Below are positions 1 through 9,563 of a DNA stretch of 23,040 bases, piece by piece. A program made the translations under genes and the position numbers. Under the pieces are notes generated by a model. It did not search any database and was not told the DNA's origin. It saw only the letters and a list, made by a program, of their open reading frames with translations. The DNA lies in NCBI RefSeq assembly GCF_000003605.2, contig NW_003141323.1:121193-144232 (forward strand), written 5' to 3'. The number at the start of each line of letters is the position of its first letter. Position 1 is the first letter of the stretch. This DNA comes from Saccoglossus kowalevskii (taxonomy: Eukaryota; Hemichordata; Enteropneusta; Harrimaniidae).

Positions 1-1361
1 TGGCCACCCATCCTGGTCTCGTTACCCAGTCTAAAGATGAGAGTGGCCACCCATCCTGGTCTCGTTACCCAGTCTAAAGATGAGAGTGGTCACCCATCAT
101 GGTCTCTGGAACCCAGTCTAAAGATGAGAGAAGCCAGCCATCATGGTCTCTGGAACCCAGTCTAAAGATGAGAGTGGTCACCCATCATGGTCTCTGTTAC
201 CCAGTCTAAAGATGAGAGGCAACCCATCCTGGTCTCTGTTACCCAGTCTAAAGATGAGAGGCCACCCATCATGGTCTCTGGAACCCAGTCTAAAGATGAG
301 AGTGGTCACCCATCATGGTCTCTGGTAGCCAGTCTAAAGATGAGAGTGGCCACCCATCCTGGTCTCGTTACCCAGTCTAAAGATGAGAGGCCACCCATCA
401 TGGTCTCTGGAACCCAGTCTAAAGATGAGAGTGGCCACCCATCCTGGTCTCGTTACCCAGTCTAAAGATGAGAGGCCACCCATCATGGTCTCTGGTAGCC
501 AGTCTAAAGATGAGAGTGGCCACCCATCATGGTCTCTGGTAGCCAGTCTAAAGATGAGAGTGGTCACCCATCATGGTCTCTGGTAGCCAGTCTAAAGATG
601 AGAGTGGCCACCCATCATGGTCTCTGGTAGCCAGTCTAAAGATGAGAGTGGCCACCCATCATGGTCTCTGGTAGCCAGTCTAAAGATGAGAGGGCCACCC
701 ATCATGGTCTCTGGAACCCAGTCTAAAGATGAGAGTGGCCACCCATCCTGGTCTCTGTTACCCAGTCTAAAGATGGGAGGCCACCCATCATGGTCTCTGG
801 AACCCAGTCTAAAGATGAGAGTGGCCACCCATCCTGGTGTCTGGTAGCCAGTCTAAAGATGAGAGTGGCCACCCATCCTGGTCTCTGGTAGCCAGTCTAA
901 AGATGAGAGGCCACCCATCCTGGTCTCTGGAACCCAGTCTAAAGATGAGAGGCCACCCATCCTGGTCTCGTTACCCAGTCTAAAGATGAGAGGCAACCCA
1001 TCCTGGTCTCTGGTAGCCAGTGTAAAGATGAGAGGCCACCCATCCTGGTCTCGTTACCCAGTCTAAAGATGAGAGGCCACCCATCATGGTCTCTGTTACC
1101 CAGTCTAAAGATGAGAGGCCACCCATCATGGTCTCTGGAACCCAGTCTAAAGATGAGAGTGGCCACCCATCATGGTCTCTCTTACCCAGTCTAAAGATGA
1201 GAGGCAACCCATCCTGGTCTCTGGTAGCCAGTCTAAAGATGAGAGGCCACCCATCATGGTCTCTGTTACCCAGTCTAAAGATGAGAGGCTACCCATCATG
1301 GTCTCTGGAACCCAGTCTAAAGATGAGAGGCAACCCATCATTGTCTCTGGTACCCAGTCTA

Positions 1362-1581
1362 AAGATGAGAGGCAACCCATCATTGTTTCTGGTAGCCAGT
1401 CTGAAGATGAGAGGCAACCCATCATGGTCTCTGGTGCCCAGTCTGAAGATGAGAGGCAACCCATCATGGTCTCTGGAACCCAGTCTGATGATGAGAAGCA
1501 ACCCATCATTGTCTCTGGTAGCCAGTCTAAAGATGAGAGGCCACCCATCATGGTCTCTGTTACCCAGTCTAAAGATGAGAG
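1362..1581. repeat. 220-bp higher-order segment, copy 1 (copy 2 at 1745-1964)
   Basis: Within the minisatellite, 1362-1581 and 1745-1964 match base for base across 220 bp except for one A/G difference (1463 versus 1846). They share the same order of rare unit variants, including the CTGAAG units and the CTGATGATGAGAAG unit. The offset is 383 bp. The shared order of rare variants shows a multi-unit segment was duplicated as a block and not unit by unit. Confidence 0.93.
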
Positions 1582-1744
1582 TGGCCACCCATCCTGGTCT
1601 CGTTACCCAGTCTAAAGATGAGAGGCCAACCATCATGGTCTCTGGTACCCTGTCTAAAGATGAAAGTGGCCACCCATCATGGTCTCTGTGGTATCCAGTC
1701 TAAAGATGAGAGGCAACCCACCATGGTCTCTGGTGCCCAGTCTG

Positions 1745-1964
1745 AAGATGAGAGGCAACCCATCATTGTTTCTGGTAGCCAGTCTGAAGATGAGAGGCAA
1801 CCCATCATGGTCTCTGGTGCCCAGTCTGAAGATGAGAGGCAACCCGTCATGGTCTCTGGAACCCAGTCTGATGATGAGAAGCAACCCATCATTGTCTCTG
1901 GTAGCCAGTCTAAAGATGAGAGGCCACCCATCATGGTCTCTGTTACCCAGTCTAAAGATGAGAG
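1745..1964. repeat. 220-bp higher-order segment, copy 2
   Basis: This is the partner of 1362-1581. The single difference over the aligned 220 bp is G at 1846 where copy 1 has A. To the right the copies diverge at once (GGCC here, TGGCC in copy 1). To the left they diverge at the A/G of CTAAAG versus CTGAAG. Confidence 0.93.
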
Positions 1965-2147
1965 GCCAACCATCATGGTCTCTGGAACTCAGTCTAAAGA
2001 TGAGAGTGGCCACCCATCCTGGTCTCTGTTACCCAGTCTAAAGATGAGAGGCAACCCATCATGGTCTCTGTTACCCAGTCTAAAGATGAGAGGCCACCCA
2101 TCATAGTCTCTGGAACCCAGTCTAAAGATGAGAGTGGCCACCCATCC

Positions 2148-2670
2148 TGTTCTATTCTATGGAGTAATGTTCTATTCTATAGAGTAATGTTCTATTCTAT
2201 AGAGTAATGTTCTATTCTATGGAGTAATGTTCTATTCTATGGAGTAATGTTCTATTCTATGGTGCAATGTTCTATTCTATGGAGTAATGTTCTGTTCTAT
2301 GGAGTAATGTTCTATTCTATGGAGTAATGTTCTATTCTATGGAGTAATGTTCTATTCTATGGAGTAATGTTCTATTCTATGGAGTAATGTTCTATTCTGT
2401 GGAGTAATGTTCTGTTCTATGGAGTAATGTTCTGTTCTATGGAGTAATGTTCTATTCTATGGAGTAATGTTCTATTCTGTGGAGTAATGTTCTGTTCTAT
2501 GGAGTAATGTTCTATTCTATGGAGTAATGTTCTGTTCTATGGAGTAATGTTCTGTTCTATGGAGTAATGTTCTGTTCTATGGAGTAATGTTCTATTCTGT
2601 GGAGTAATGTTCTATTCTATGGAGTAATGTTCTGTTCTATGGAGTAATGTTCTGTTCTATGGAGTAATGT
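2148..2670. repeat. 20-bp tandem array, 26 units
   Basis: The unit is TGTTCTATTCTATGGAGTAA, repeated 26 times plus three bases with no insertion or deletion; the phase stays fixed to 20 bp throughout. Variation is almost entirely A/G at two positions (TTCTATTC versus TTCTGTTC, and TCTAT versus TCTGT), plus a few TATAGAG units at the left and one TATGGTGCAA unit. It abuts the 42-bp array directly at CATCCTG/TTCTA, with a short shared CCTG-TCT stretch that may have been the exchange point. The right edge is abrupt at AGGCAG. Confidence 0.97.
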
Positions 2671-3107
2671 AGGCAGTTGTGTTTGAGTAGGTCTGGAACT
2701 TTTGTTCCAATTTCATCATTTCGCTCTCAAAAAAAATACTTGAGGGGAAAAAATTGTGCCAATTTGATCTTGTTACCATGGTTATCTCTGTATGACATGT
2801 GACAGCATGCAGAACTTTTTGTTCCATCCTGCTTCATTATAAAATATAGTTGCCATGGTAATTATGTAGTGCTATAAGGGATTGTATTGTAATTTGTGAT
2901 GTTAGTTTGAATGGAAAAGGTCACAAACAAAATAAGCTTCATAAGTGACAAATATAATGACTCAAATGTTTTTCTGTCACTGGTTTGTCATGTTTTTTTC
3001 GTTGATAGTGATAATTGTATAAAATTTCTCTTTGCCCACATGCTGTTTTAAATTGATGCCATTGGACACCAGGCATGCCATCCCTGTTTAGATGCTTTAT
3101 GAACTGG
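2671..3107. other. Non-coding spacer between tandem arrays, with a weak degenerate direct repeat
   Basis: No gene is seen. Two diverged stretches resemble each other about 118 bp apart. One starts near 2695 (GGAACTTTTGTTCC, then a CATGG-containing segment), and one starts near 2812 (AGAACTTTTTGTTCC, then another CCATGG segment). The GGAAC-TTTT-GTTCC core is itself a small inverted repeat. This may be an old duplicated element, but the similarity is patchy. Confidence 0.4.
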
Positions 3108-3202
3108 TTCTATTCTATTCTATTCTATTCTATTCTATTCTATTCTATTCTATTCTATTCTATTCTATTCTATTCTATTCTATTCTATTCTATTCTATTC
3201 TA
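3108..3202. repeat. Perfect (TTCTA)19 microsatellite
   Basis: Nineteen uninterrupted copies of the pentamer TTCTA occupy exactly 95 bp, bounded by GAACTGG on the left and TTACATTCC on the right. The lack of any interruption suggests an actively length-variable locus. Confidence 0.98.
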
Positions 3203-3989
3203 TTACATTCCACAGTGTATTTCAAGTAAAAATTAAAAAAGTTTTGATTTTTCAATTGTGTAATAAATAGTTAACACAAAATTGAGGGGAGTATGAAAGT
3301 GTTTATCTCTATCCCAATAGAACTGGAAAGGTTGTAGCAGATGAGCCTGTAGTGGTGCACATTTAGGCAATAGTAGATAGGTTGCAATATAGGAAACAGC
3401 ATAAATATAGCATTTTAAAAAAACCCAGATTTTTAATAAAAAAAATACATACCAGTATTATAATTTCAGATTGAGTTGAATTCAATTTTTACTGGTTGCT
3501 AAGTTTGTGCTCTCTATCTTGTTTATCTGACCTTTGACCTCTGTTGTCTATGATGTGTGCATTACTGACAAATAACACATGTTTAAAACTGGACCTCATT
3601 CCAGATAAGAATATATTAAGTAGAAGACATACAGTACCACTCTAGATAACCAGTCACATTCTTTTGCCCATAAACATTAGGATATTTCTTCTGATTACAG
3701 ATTAACATTAAAATGATTATAATTTCATATCTAGTCACTTGTACCCAAAACCTGGGGGGGGGGGGATATCACACACTTTTCGAAAAAACTTAGTCACAGG
3801 AGACAGAGCTAGTGTTCGTACACAATATTTTGTACTAGACAAAATCGTAAGCAAATGATGTAATTTTGTGCTGGCTGTCTTTTAATTGATTGAAATGTAT
3901 ACGATATAACGCACAGTGATATACATGTAAGTCCGAAAACGGGGACTATTAATTTGGGTTCACTCCATCCATACGTATGTTCGTACATA
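3203..3989. other. AT-rich non-coding region
   Basis: No gene or clear element is visible. It holds a G12 homopolymer at 3754-3765. Short open frames are ordinary for this base composition and show no recognisable domain. Confidence 0.5.
3754..3765. repeat. Poly-G tract (G12)
   Basis: There are twelve consecutive G residues in AT-rich surroundings. This is a simple homopolymer and a likely site of length error in assembly. Confidence 0.95.
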
Positions 3990-4270
3990 TGTCCATAGTT
4001 ATTTCTCGGACACCCATTGACGGATTTCATTCAAACTTTACATGAACACAATACATAATGTCTTACATATGCGCGTCAAGTCACTTTATGATCAGAGCAA
4101 AAATGGCTGTAAAATTTGCTATTTCTGATACCACAGCAGTTTCTCAGAGATGACTGGGCCGATTTGGATCAAAATTGGTATGGTGATCATACATATTGGG
4201 TTATAGTTGCTTGAAAACATGATGAAATTCAATGAACATTTCTGTTTAAATTTTGTACAAAGACAGTATA
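3990..4270. repeat. Diverged dimer of a dispersed-repeat-like unit
   Basis: Two stretches about 138 bp apart share an ordered set of words. Near 4002 the order is TTTCTCGGACACCC, GACGGATTTCATTCAAACTTT and then CATG. Near 4140 it is TTTCTCAGAGATGA, GGCCGATTTGGATCAAAATTGG and then TATGG. The interval between them has a Gly/Ala-codon-like AAAATGGCTG. The pattern resembles abundant interspersed non-autonomous repeats of marine invertebrate genomes, but I cannot name the family. It could not be placed on a strand or given exact edges. Confidence 0.4.
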
Positions 4271-5149
4271 CCAATAGATACATCAACATGAACATTATTT
4301 TTGTAATTTGATTCAATATGACTGCCCAATGTCCAATTCTCGTGTAAAAGCACTAAATCATAATTTTTTACAAATCCATCACCTATTAATGGTTTCAATC
4401 TAATCTCAATGACTTCATCAGCATCAAATTGATATGTCAGATCACAAAATTTTGGACAGGGAGGGACTGTGTCATTAACAATGACTTATTTCTTTGAACA
4501 ATGTCTTCATCTTTTCCTGTATAGACAGAAAGACTCCATCATTCATTCTATATCTAATTTTGTAAATAAATTGCCATTTATAGAGGCATTCGGTTGTGAA
4601 ATATCAATAAAGGACAAGAACAGGATTGAATTTGTTAAGGAGGAAACCCATTCATCCTACATCCATTATTTTACACCCGTTTTATTTCCGAAGATGAAAT
4701 TAAGAATTTCCTTTTATTTCTGCCGCACTTTGCCTCTTTTTGTAATGATGTAGGGATTGACTATCAGCTCTAGACTGATCAGATTCCATGTCATGTTTTC
4801 TGAGAAAAAAAATATTTTTGACAGATGATTGGCATTAATTCTTCTAATACCTTCTATTGAATTTGGTAATCTTCTGTAACTCTAGAATAAGAATATATTC
4901 GCAAACATCTGTTCAGAATTTTTTGATGAGAATGAAGGGTATTCATTATAAATGCATGTTTTCCAGCATTTTAATCAACATCCTTTGTTAAAAAAAATAA
5001 ACCCAAGATGGAAATAGACCTCTCATCTCTTGGGGAGTGTTTAATTTCCTCATTGGTCTTAAATATGAAAACATTTGTGCATTTTACACTTCCTTCTTTT
5101 ATTGTACAAAAATTTGTCTGATATTGATCCAGTTAAGTAGGTCTTATGG
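4271..5149. other. Non-coding region, no supported gene
   Basis: A 94-codon open frame at 4469-4753 is present, but it has no recognisable domain, no splice-site framing and no repeat or signal structure. I regard it as a chance opening. Confidence 0.5.
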
Positions 5150-5250
5150 ATGACCCGCTAGAGGTCACACATCCTGGTACTTTCTATGGGTATTGACAAA
5201 ATGCAGCAATACCCCAGGAAGTACCAGGATGTATGACCTCTAGGGTTCAT
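5150..5250. repeat. Long two-part hairpin (palindromic element or small-RNA precursor-like)
   Basis: The left arm 5158-5182 (starting CTAGAGGTCA, ending GGTACTT) and right arm 5219-5243 (starting AAGTACCAGG, ending CCTCTAG) are 25-nt reverse complements with one mismatch. Inside them, GGGTATTG at 5188-5195 pairs perfectly with CAATACCC at 5207-5214, closing an 11-nt loop. The two stems are separated by 5 and 4 unpaired bases. Outward, TGACCC at 5151-5156 pairs with GGTTCA at 5244-5249 with one mismatch after a single bulged G. This gives about 38 base pairs in about 100 nt. It could be a palindromic MITE, a foldback element or a transcribed hairpin; the sequence alone does not decide. Confidence 0.8.
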
Positions 5251-8200
5251 TGCTATTGACATATCAAATAGTTTGAGTTCTGTATTTTAGCTAAATCTAA
5301 ACATAAAGGCAATTGGCTGTCACATTCTGTGTTTTATGTCGAAAACTCAACTGTCTCAGATCCCAAAAGCAGTATGTGCAAATATTTAAACAAAAAAAGT
5401 GGCCAATTTATCAAAATTAATGTTTATTAGGTTTTCTACTCCAGTGATTTGTGTATTTGAAAAGCTTGGAGTGTCTATGTTTACATAAGTTTAATTTATT
5501 ATTCAACAAGCCTATCTTGCCAATTTATATGTAAAAAAACAGTTGATTAGTTGTAAAATTGCTGCTTCAGTCATTTTGACCAATCAAAAGTAGCAACACA
5601 TAAAGTTAAAAATTAAAATTAATTCTGAATGATCAACATTTATTGTTGTCAAGATATGAAAAATGGTGTTGTAAAATTGAATTGCTTTGTGATTAAATGT
5701 GGTAAAACAAGATGATCAATAAGTGGACATGCTTTTGTGTTTGTAGATATTCATGTTAAACTGGTAGCTTAATTAAACTCACAATTTACTCACAACTCAC
5801 AATTTAACAAAGTTAAATATTTTATTTAATTCAAACACATGAACACAACAAATTCTGTATAATTTAAATTTATCCCTGAAAGATGCTATACATATTAAGT
5901 TATTAGTGGAAATGATATGATTCCTAATATTATTAATAATTTATTCAGTTGCATTTACTAGTAACCATTGGGCTGAAATCTCAATACAAATGTATAATAA
6001 TGGACAATTAAGTATTAATAATCATAGAATTAATTTTTAACCATATCAACTAGCAAAAGCATCATTAAAGCCACAATGATTTCCATTTTACATTTCATTA
6101 TTACAGTTTAGGCCTGTTATTATTTAGTATAAAATTTGAGTACATTATTGTTAATTTTCTGCATGTACTTTTGAATTGAAGAATATTGGGAATGATTATA
6201 TGTTGCCCAGTCACTCGATGAGGGAGTAATCCACACATCTGAAGTGTTGCAATAAAATTGTACACAATTCTTGATTGAGGTAATCAGAGTTAGGAAAATA
6301 TAATTGATGAATGTTAATGTGACACAGATAAACCCAATCAAATTTTGTATGTCAGATAATGGTTGTAATTCAGTTTGTGAGAGCACTTCATAAACTGGGT
6401 GGCCTACTCACTGTGTAGTCATTAGATGGGAATTTCTTTCATATGTTGCTTATCATAAAATTGGCCATTTGATAGATTGACAGAGATCTGAGGCTGCCAG
6501 TTCCTTATCTTATTGAAGGTCATCACATTCTTTGAGTCATTTCAACTTTCAAAATAGTAAAACTGTTTTCTCAAGATATTCAGCGACTGTTGCCATTATG
6601 TCAAACACTTAAAATATGTGCTTAGCGTTAAAGTAAAATCAGCTCAATTCATAAGTCTGAACAAACTGTGTGTTGAATTTGAAAAAACAACATGTTATTT
6701 TCAATATTCCAAAAAAAGCTACTGCAATTTCACAGAATTGTCAATGAAGTTTTAACAGAAAACATTTGACTGTGAAATTTCACAAACCTGAATACCAATA
6801 AATCATTGAATTGGAAAAAGTTGATGTTTACATCGAATAGGTTAAAACTTTTCACATTTTTTACTGATTTTTAACAATTCAGAGTACCATGTGTTATGTT
6901 AATTATATGAAATTAGGCCACCTATCCAGAATTTGAGTTTGTAGAGAAGACTGGAACAAGTCCAGTAGACTGATAAAACTAGTTAATTAAAATGTGCTAA
7001 CAATGCAGGACTGCAAAAAATTCATGTTTTCAAACATTAAGCTGTTGTCATAGGAACCCATTAAAAATAATTAAATCGTGAAGAACGTTGGAAAAATGTA
7101 ATTCAAATCAACGTGACATACATCATACATTTTGACAGTTTATGTAGATAACTATTTTTTGATACAAACGTCGAGGACATATGTCGTGTCTACTATGCTG
7201 TAACATTTTAAAATGGATCATTTCTGTTGTAATTATTTTTGTAAGTGATAATAATTTCTTAATCACAATTTAGTTCAAAGGTAGACAGTAATGAACGGTT
7301 AGGGAATTTGTGTGCAGATGTGCTAATGTTGTTATGTACTCTCTAGGGACTGTAATCTGTCTGTACATACTTGCTATATAAGACTGCTCTTTATAGGTTA
7401 TAACCTTGGTTACTGAGCATATTGAGTTAAAACAAGTTCAGCAAAACTGAAAATGAAAAAAGAAATCACTTTGTTTGATTCCATGCATAATAAATGAGAT
7501 TTTCCTTTCCACTTTGTGACGATTTCCTCTATTATTGCTTCATTTTTGTCATTATTTGACAAATAAATAAAAGTGAGACACAGGTGCTTCCAGTCTGATA
7601 GAAAAAATAAGCTCATAAAATTGTTGACTAATAGCTTTCTATAGTTTCATTTTTCTCGTATATCGTGTCTGTTTCATGTGATGCTGTCCATTGGCTATTT
7701 TACATATCCATTCTCCAAAATCAATGATCTGATTGGATGCCATTTGAAATTGTGATGTCATCATGGCTCAATTGATGACTTAGTAATACTTTATTCTAAA
7801 TAACAGTTTGAAAAGTGTTAAATATTAATGTTTCCACTATTCATGTATAAAGGTAGTTTCAGATAGTCTGACATTTACTAGAATTAACTACCGTTAGCTT
7901 TCAACTAATCCACATATATGGTTTTTATTTCTTTACCTATATATAAATACATTTTTAGTTTTTGTTTATATACACCTCTGAGTTAATAAGTAGCAGAGTG
8001 TTTGAATCAAAATTTGTGACATTAGTCATAAACCTTTCACTTTCTTTATTGAATTTACATAAATTATCTAATTCCTCCTAATGGCTACATTATTTGATTA
8101 TAAGCTTCCCTAGCTTATCGATAATTTACACAGTTAGAAAAGTTGGATGATGAAACAAATTATGCATATGTAAATTACCTTAATTAGAGCTGTAAAGATA

Positions 8201-8429
8201 TCTTTAATACTCTTCAATTGCAAAATATTTCAATGACAAGGAAACTGCTTGCTTTGGCAGACAACATAGTCTTCTTATTGATTATAGTATTGGATAATTT
8301 GAGCATGGTCAAAAGACATGTCTTTATACAAATTCCACGTAATCATTAAGTACTGGGCATCAGCTGGTATGGCTGCATGTGTTTAAAAGCCATCTTCATC
8401 ATTCATTCTACATTTGAGCATGGTCAACT
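5251..8429. other. Long AT-rich non-coding stretch
   Basis: I see no exon-like segment, RNA gene or tandem array here. There is a small perfect hairpin, ATAAGCT/AGCTTAT, at 8100-8118 with a 5-nt spacer. The short frames at 6120-6386 and 7410-7616 on the - strand show no known domain. Confidence 0.5.
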
Positions 8430-8430
8430 T

Positions 8431-8462
8431 GTAAGGTCAGAAGGCATACATCCTGGAACTTT
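8431..8462 (+). repeat. Partial relative of the 5150-5250 hairpin arm
   Basis: The segment has AGGTCA followed, after a short insertion, by ACATCCTGGAACTTT. The hairpin's left arm has AGGTCA and ACATCCTGGTACTTT, so the longer word matches 14 of 15. No matching right arm follows, so this would be a half or decayed copy. Chance similarity is unlikely but not excluded. Confidence 0.4.
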
Positions 8463-9536
8463 GGCTTTAACTAGGTTAGGTTGAATAAAAAAGGAATGTT
8501 CATGCTCTGTGTTATTAAATATTGAGATCAAAAAGATGTTTGCATTGTTATTCTTGTCATGTAATAGTGTTTCCCATTTATCTTTCCATGACAGTATGAA
8601 CAGCGTCATCTAATAAAACTTGTGATGATTCAATTCATACTTTCTCTTCTCATTTACAAAATACACAGCAAGTACTATGTTTTCTAGTATGTAGTATAGT
8701 ACAGATATTTGTCACATTTGAGACTCACCCTTGTTAAGGTGGTTTGATAAGCAGCATCTATATAAAGACAGTGTATCTAGTAGTTGCAATGCCTCCTTAA
8801 ATTTGTGGTTTACCTTGTTTGTGATTGGATGCAATTTGAACAGTAACCATAAAATATTCAAGGCTAACAATCTTTATGATGATTTCAGGACATTCTAAAT
8901 TAATTCATAAAAGTCAGCATGACCTTTACTGGTACATTGCTGTTTAATCTAACTGCTGTATTTGTGAGTTTCTTTCACTTGTTTACGTTATTTGCATGTG
9001 ACTGGTTGGCACAGATTGGCTGTTTGCACCTGAAGATAAAATAACGATGTTGTTTGATGTTGTGCAAGCTGATTGCAATTTAGAGTAGATCTGTAGACAA
9101 CATGTTAGCAGACATTCACATGCTGGTTGGCAAGAACGTGAACAAATAGACAGTATGTATGAACGCAGTATGTTTACTGTGATTTAATTTAACCAAGTCA
9201 TATTTCATATTTTTGGTCGACCTGTCAATGCTGCTCACTAGTTATGCGTACAAATGGTGTTGCACAGCAGTTACGGTTGGGCCATCGTTGCGACTCTGCA
9301 GTTTAGGCTGAGGGCCAAATACATAACTCGATGAATTTCATCATGTTTCTTTTTATATCAAAAACATTGACAAATGAGATGTTGTGGCGTACTAACCATG
9401 TACATATATGAACGGATGTAAAAGACCAGCTGCCACCACAACTAATTTCCTTCTCTGTGTCTTATATTATTGATGGTCCCCTGGTATGGTTGGGGCTTTG
9501 AACCTTACTGGCTTCATCATATCTCCTTTTTAGTGG
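8463..9536. other. Non-coding region with a slightly CpG-richer patch
   Basis: No gene is seen. About 9225-9330 is less AT-rich than its surroundings and has several CpGs (GTTGCGACTC, TTATGCGTAC). It could be a small regulatory element, but nothing specific identifies it. Confidence 0.4.
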
Positions 9537-9563
9537 TGTGTGTGTGTGTGTGTGGGGGGGGGG
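9537..9563. repeat. (TG)9 followed by a G-run
   Basis: Nine TG dinucleotides run directly into a run of ten G residues. This is a compound simple repeat. Confidence 0.93.

Larger units (their letters stand above)
1..2147. repeat. 41-44-bp minisatellite/satellite array, about 50 units, truncated at the left window edge
   Basis: Near-perfect head-to-tail units share the core CCAGTCTAAAGATGAGAG followed by GGC(C/A)ACCCATC(A/C)TGGTCTC and a short variable block. Unit length varies in defined ways. GAGTGGCC versus GAGGCC changes it by 2 bp, and TCTCGTTACC versus TCTCTGTTACC changes it by 1 bp, giving 41, 42, 43 or 44 bp. Longer units dominate from about 1 to 900, and 42-bp units dominate from about 900 to 2100. 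A sub-family with CTGAAG in place of CTAAAG occurs around 1390-1460 and 1740-1830. The array is already inside a unit at base 1, so its true start lies outside the window. Open frames appear on both strands (for example 1086-1703 and 1172-1615), because the unit lacks stops in several frames and the 42-bp units preserve phase. The 41-, 43- and 44-bp units break phase, so I do not call it coding. Confidence 0.97.

Noticed and set aside
1086..1703. 205-codon open frame with 14-residue repeats (QSKDERQPIMVSGT-type in a neighbouring frame) as a repetitive protein gene
   Set aside because: Several frames on both strands are open over the same DNA because the 42-bp unit lacks stops. The 41-, 43- and 44-bp units shift the frame, and there is no sign of selection for one frame.
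1..2670. CRISPR-like array
   Set aside because: The repeats are directly adjacent with no unique spacers, and the window is eukaryotic.
4469..4753. 94-codon open frame on the + strand
   Set aside because: It has no recognisable domain, signal peptide or repeat. The size is expected by chance in many kilobases of AT-rich DNA.
8100..8118. Small hairpin ATAAGCT/AGCTTAT
   Set aside because: A 7-bp stem is expected by chance in a window of this size, and no T-run or gene context gives it meaning.
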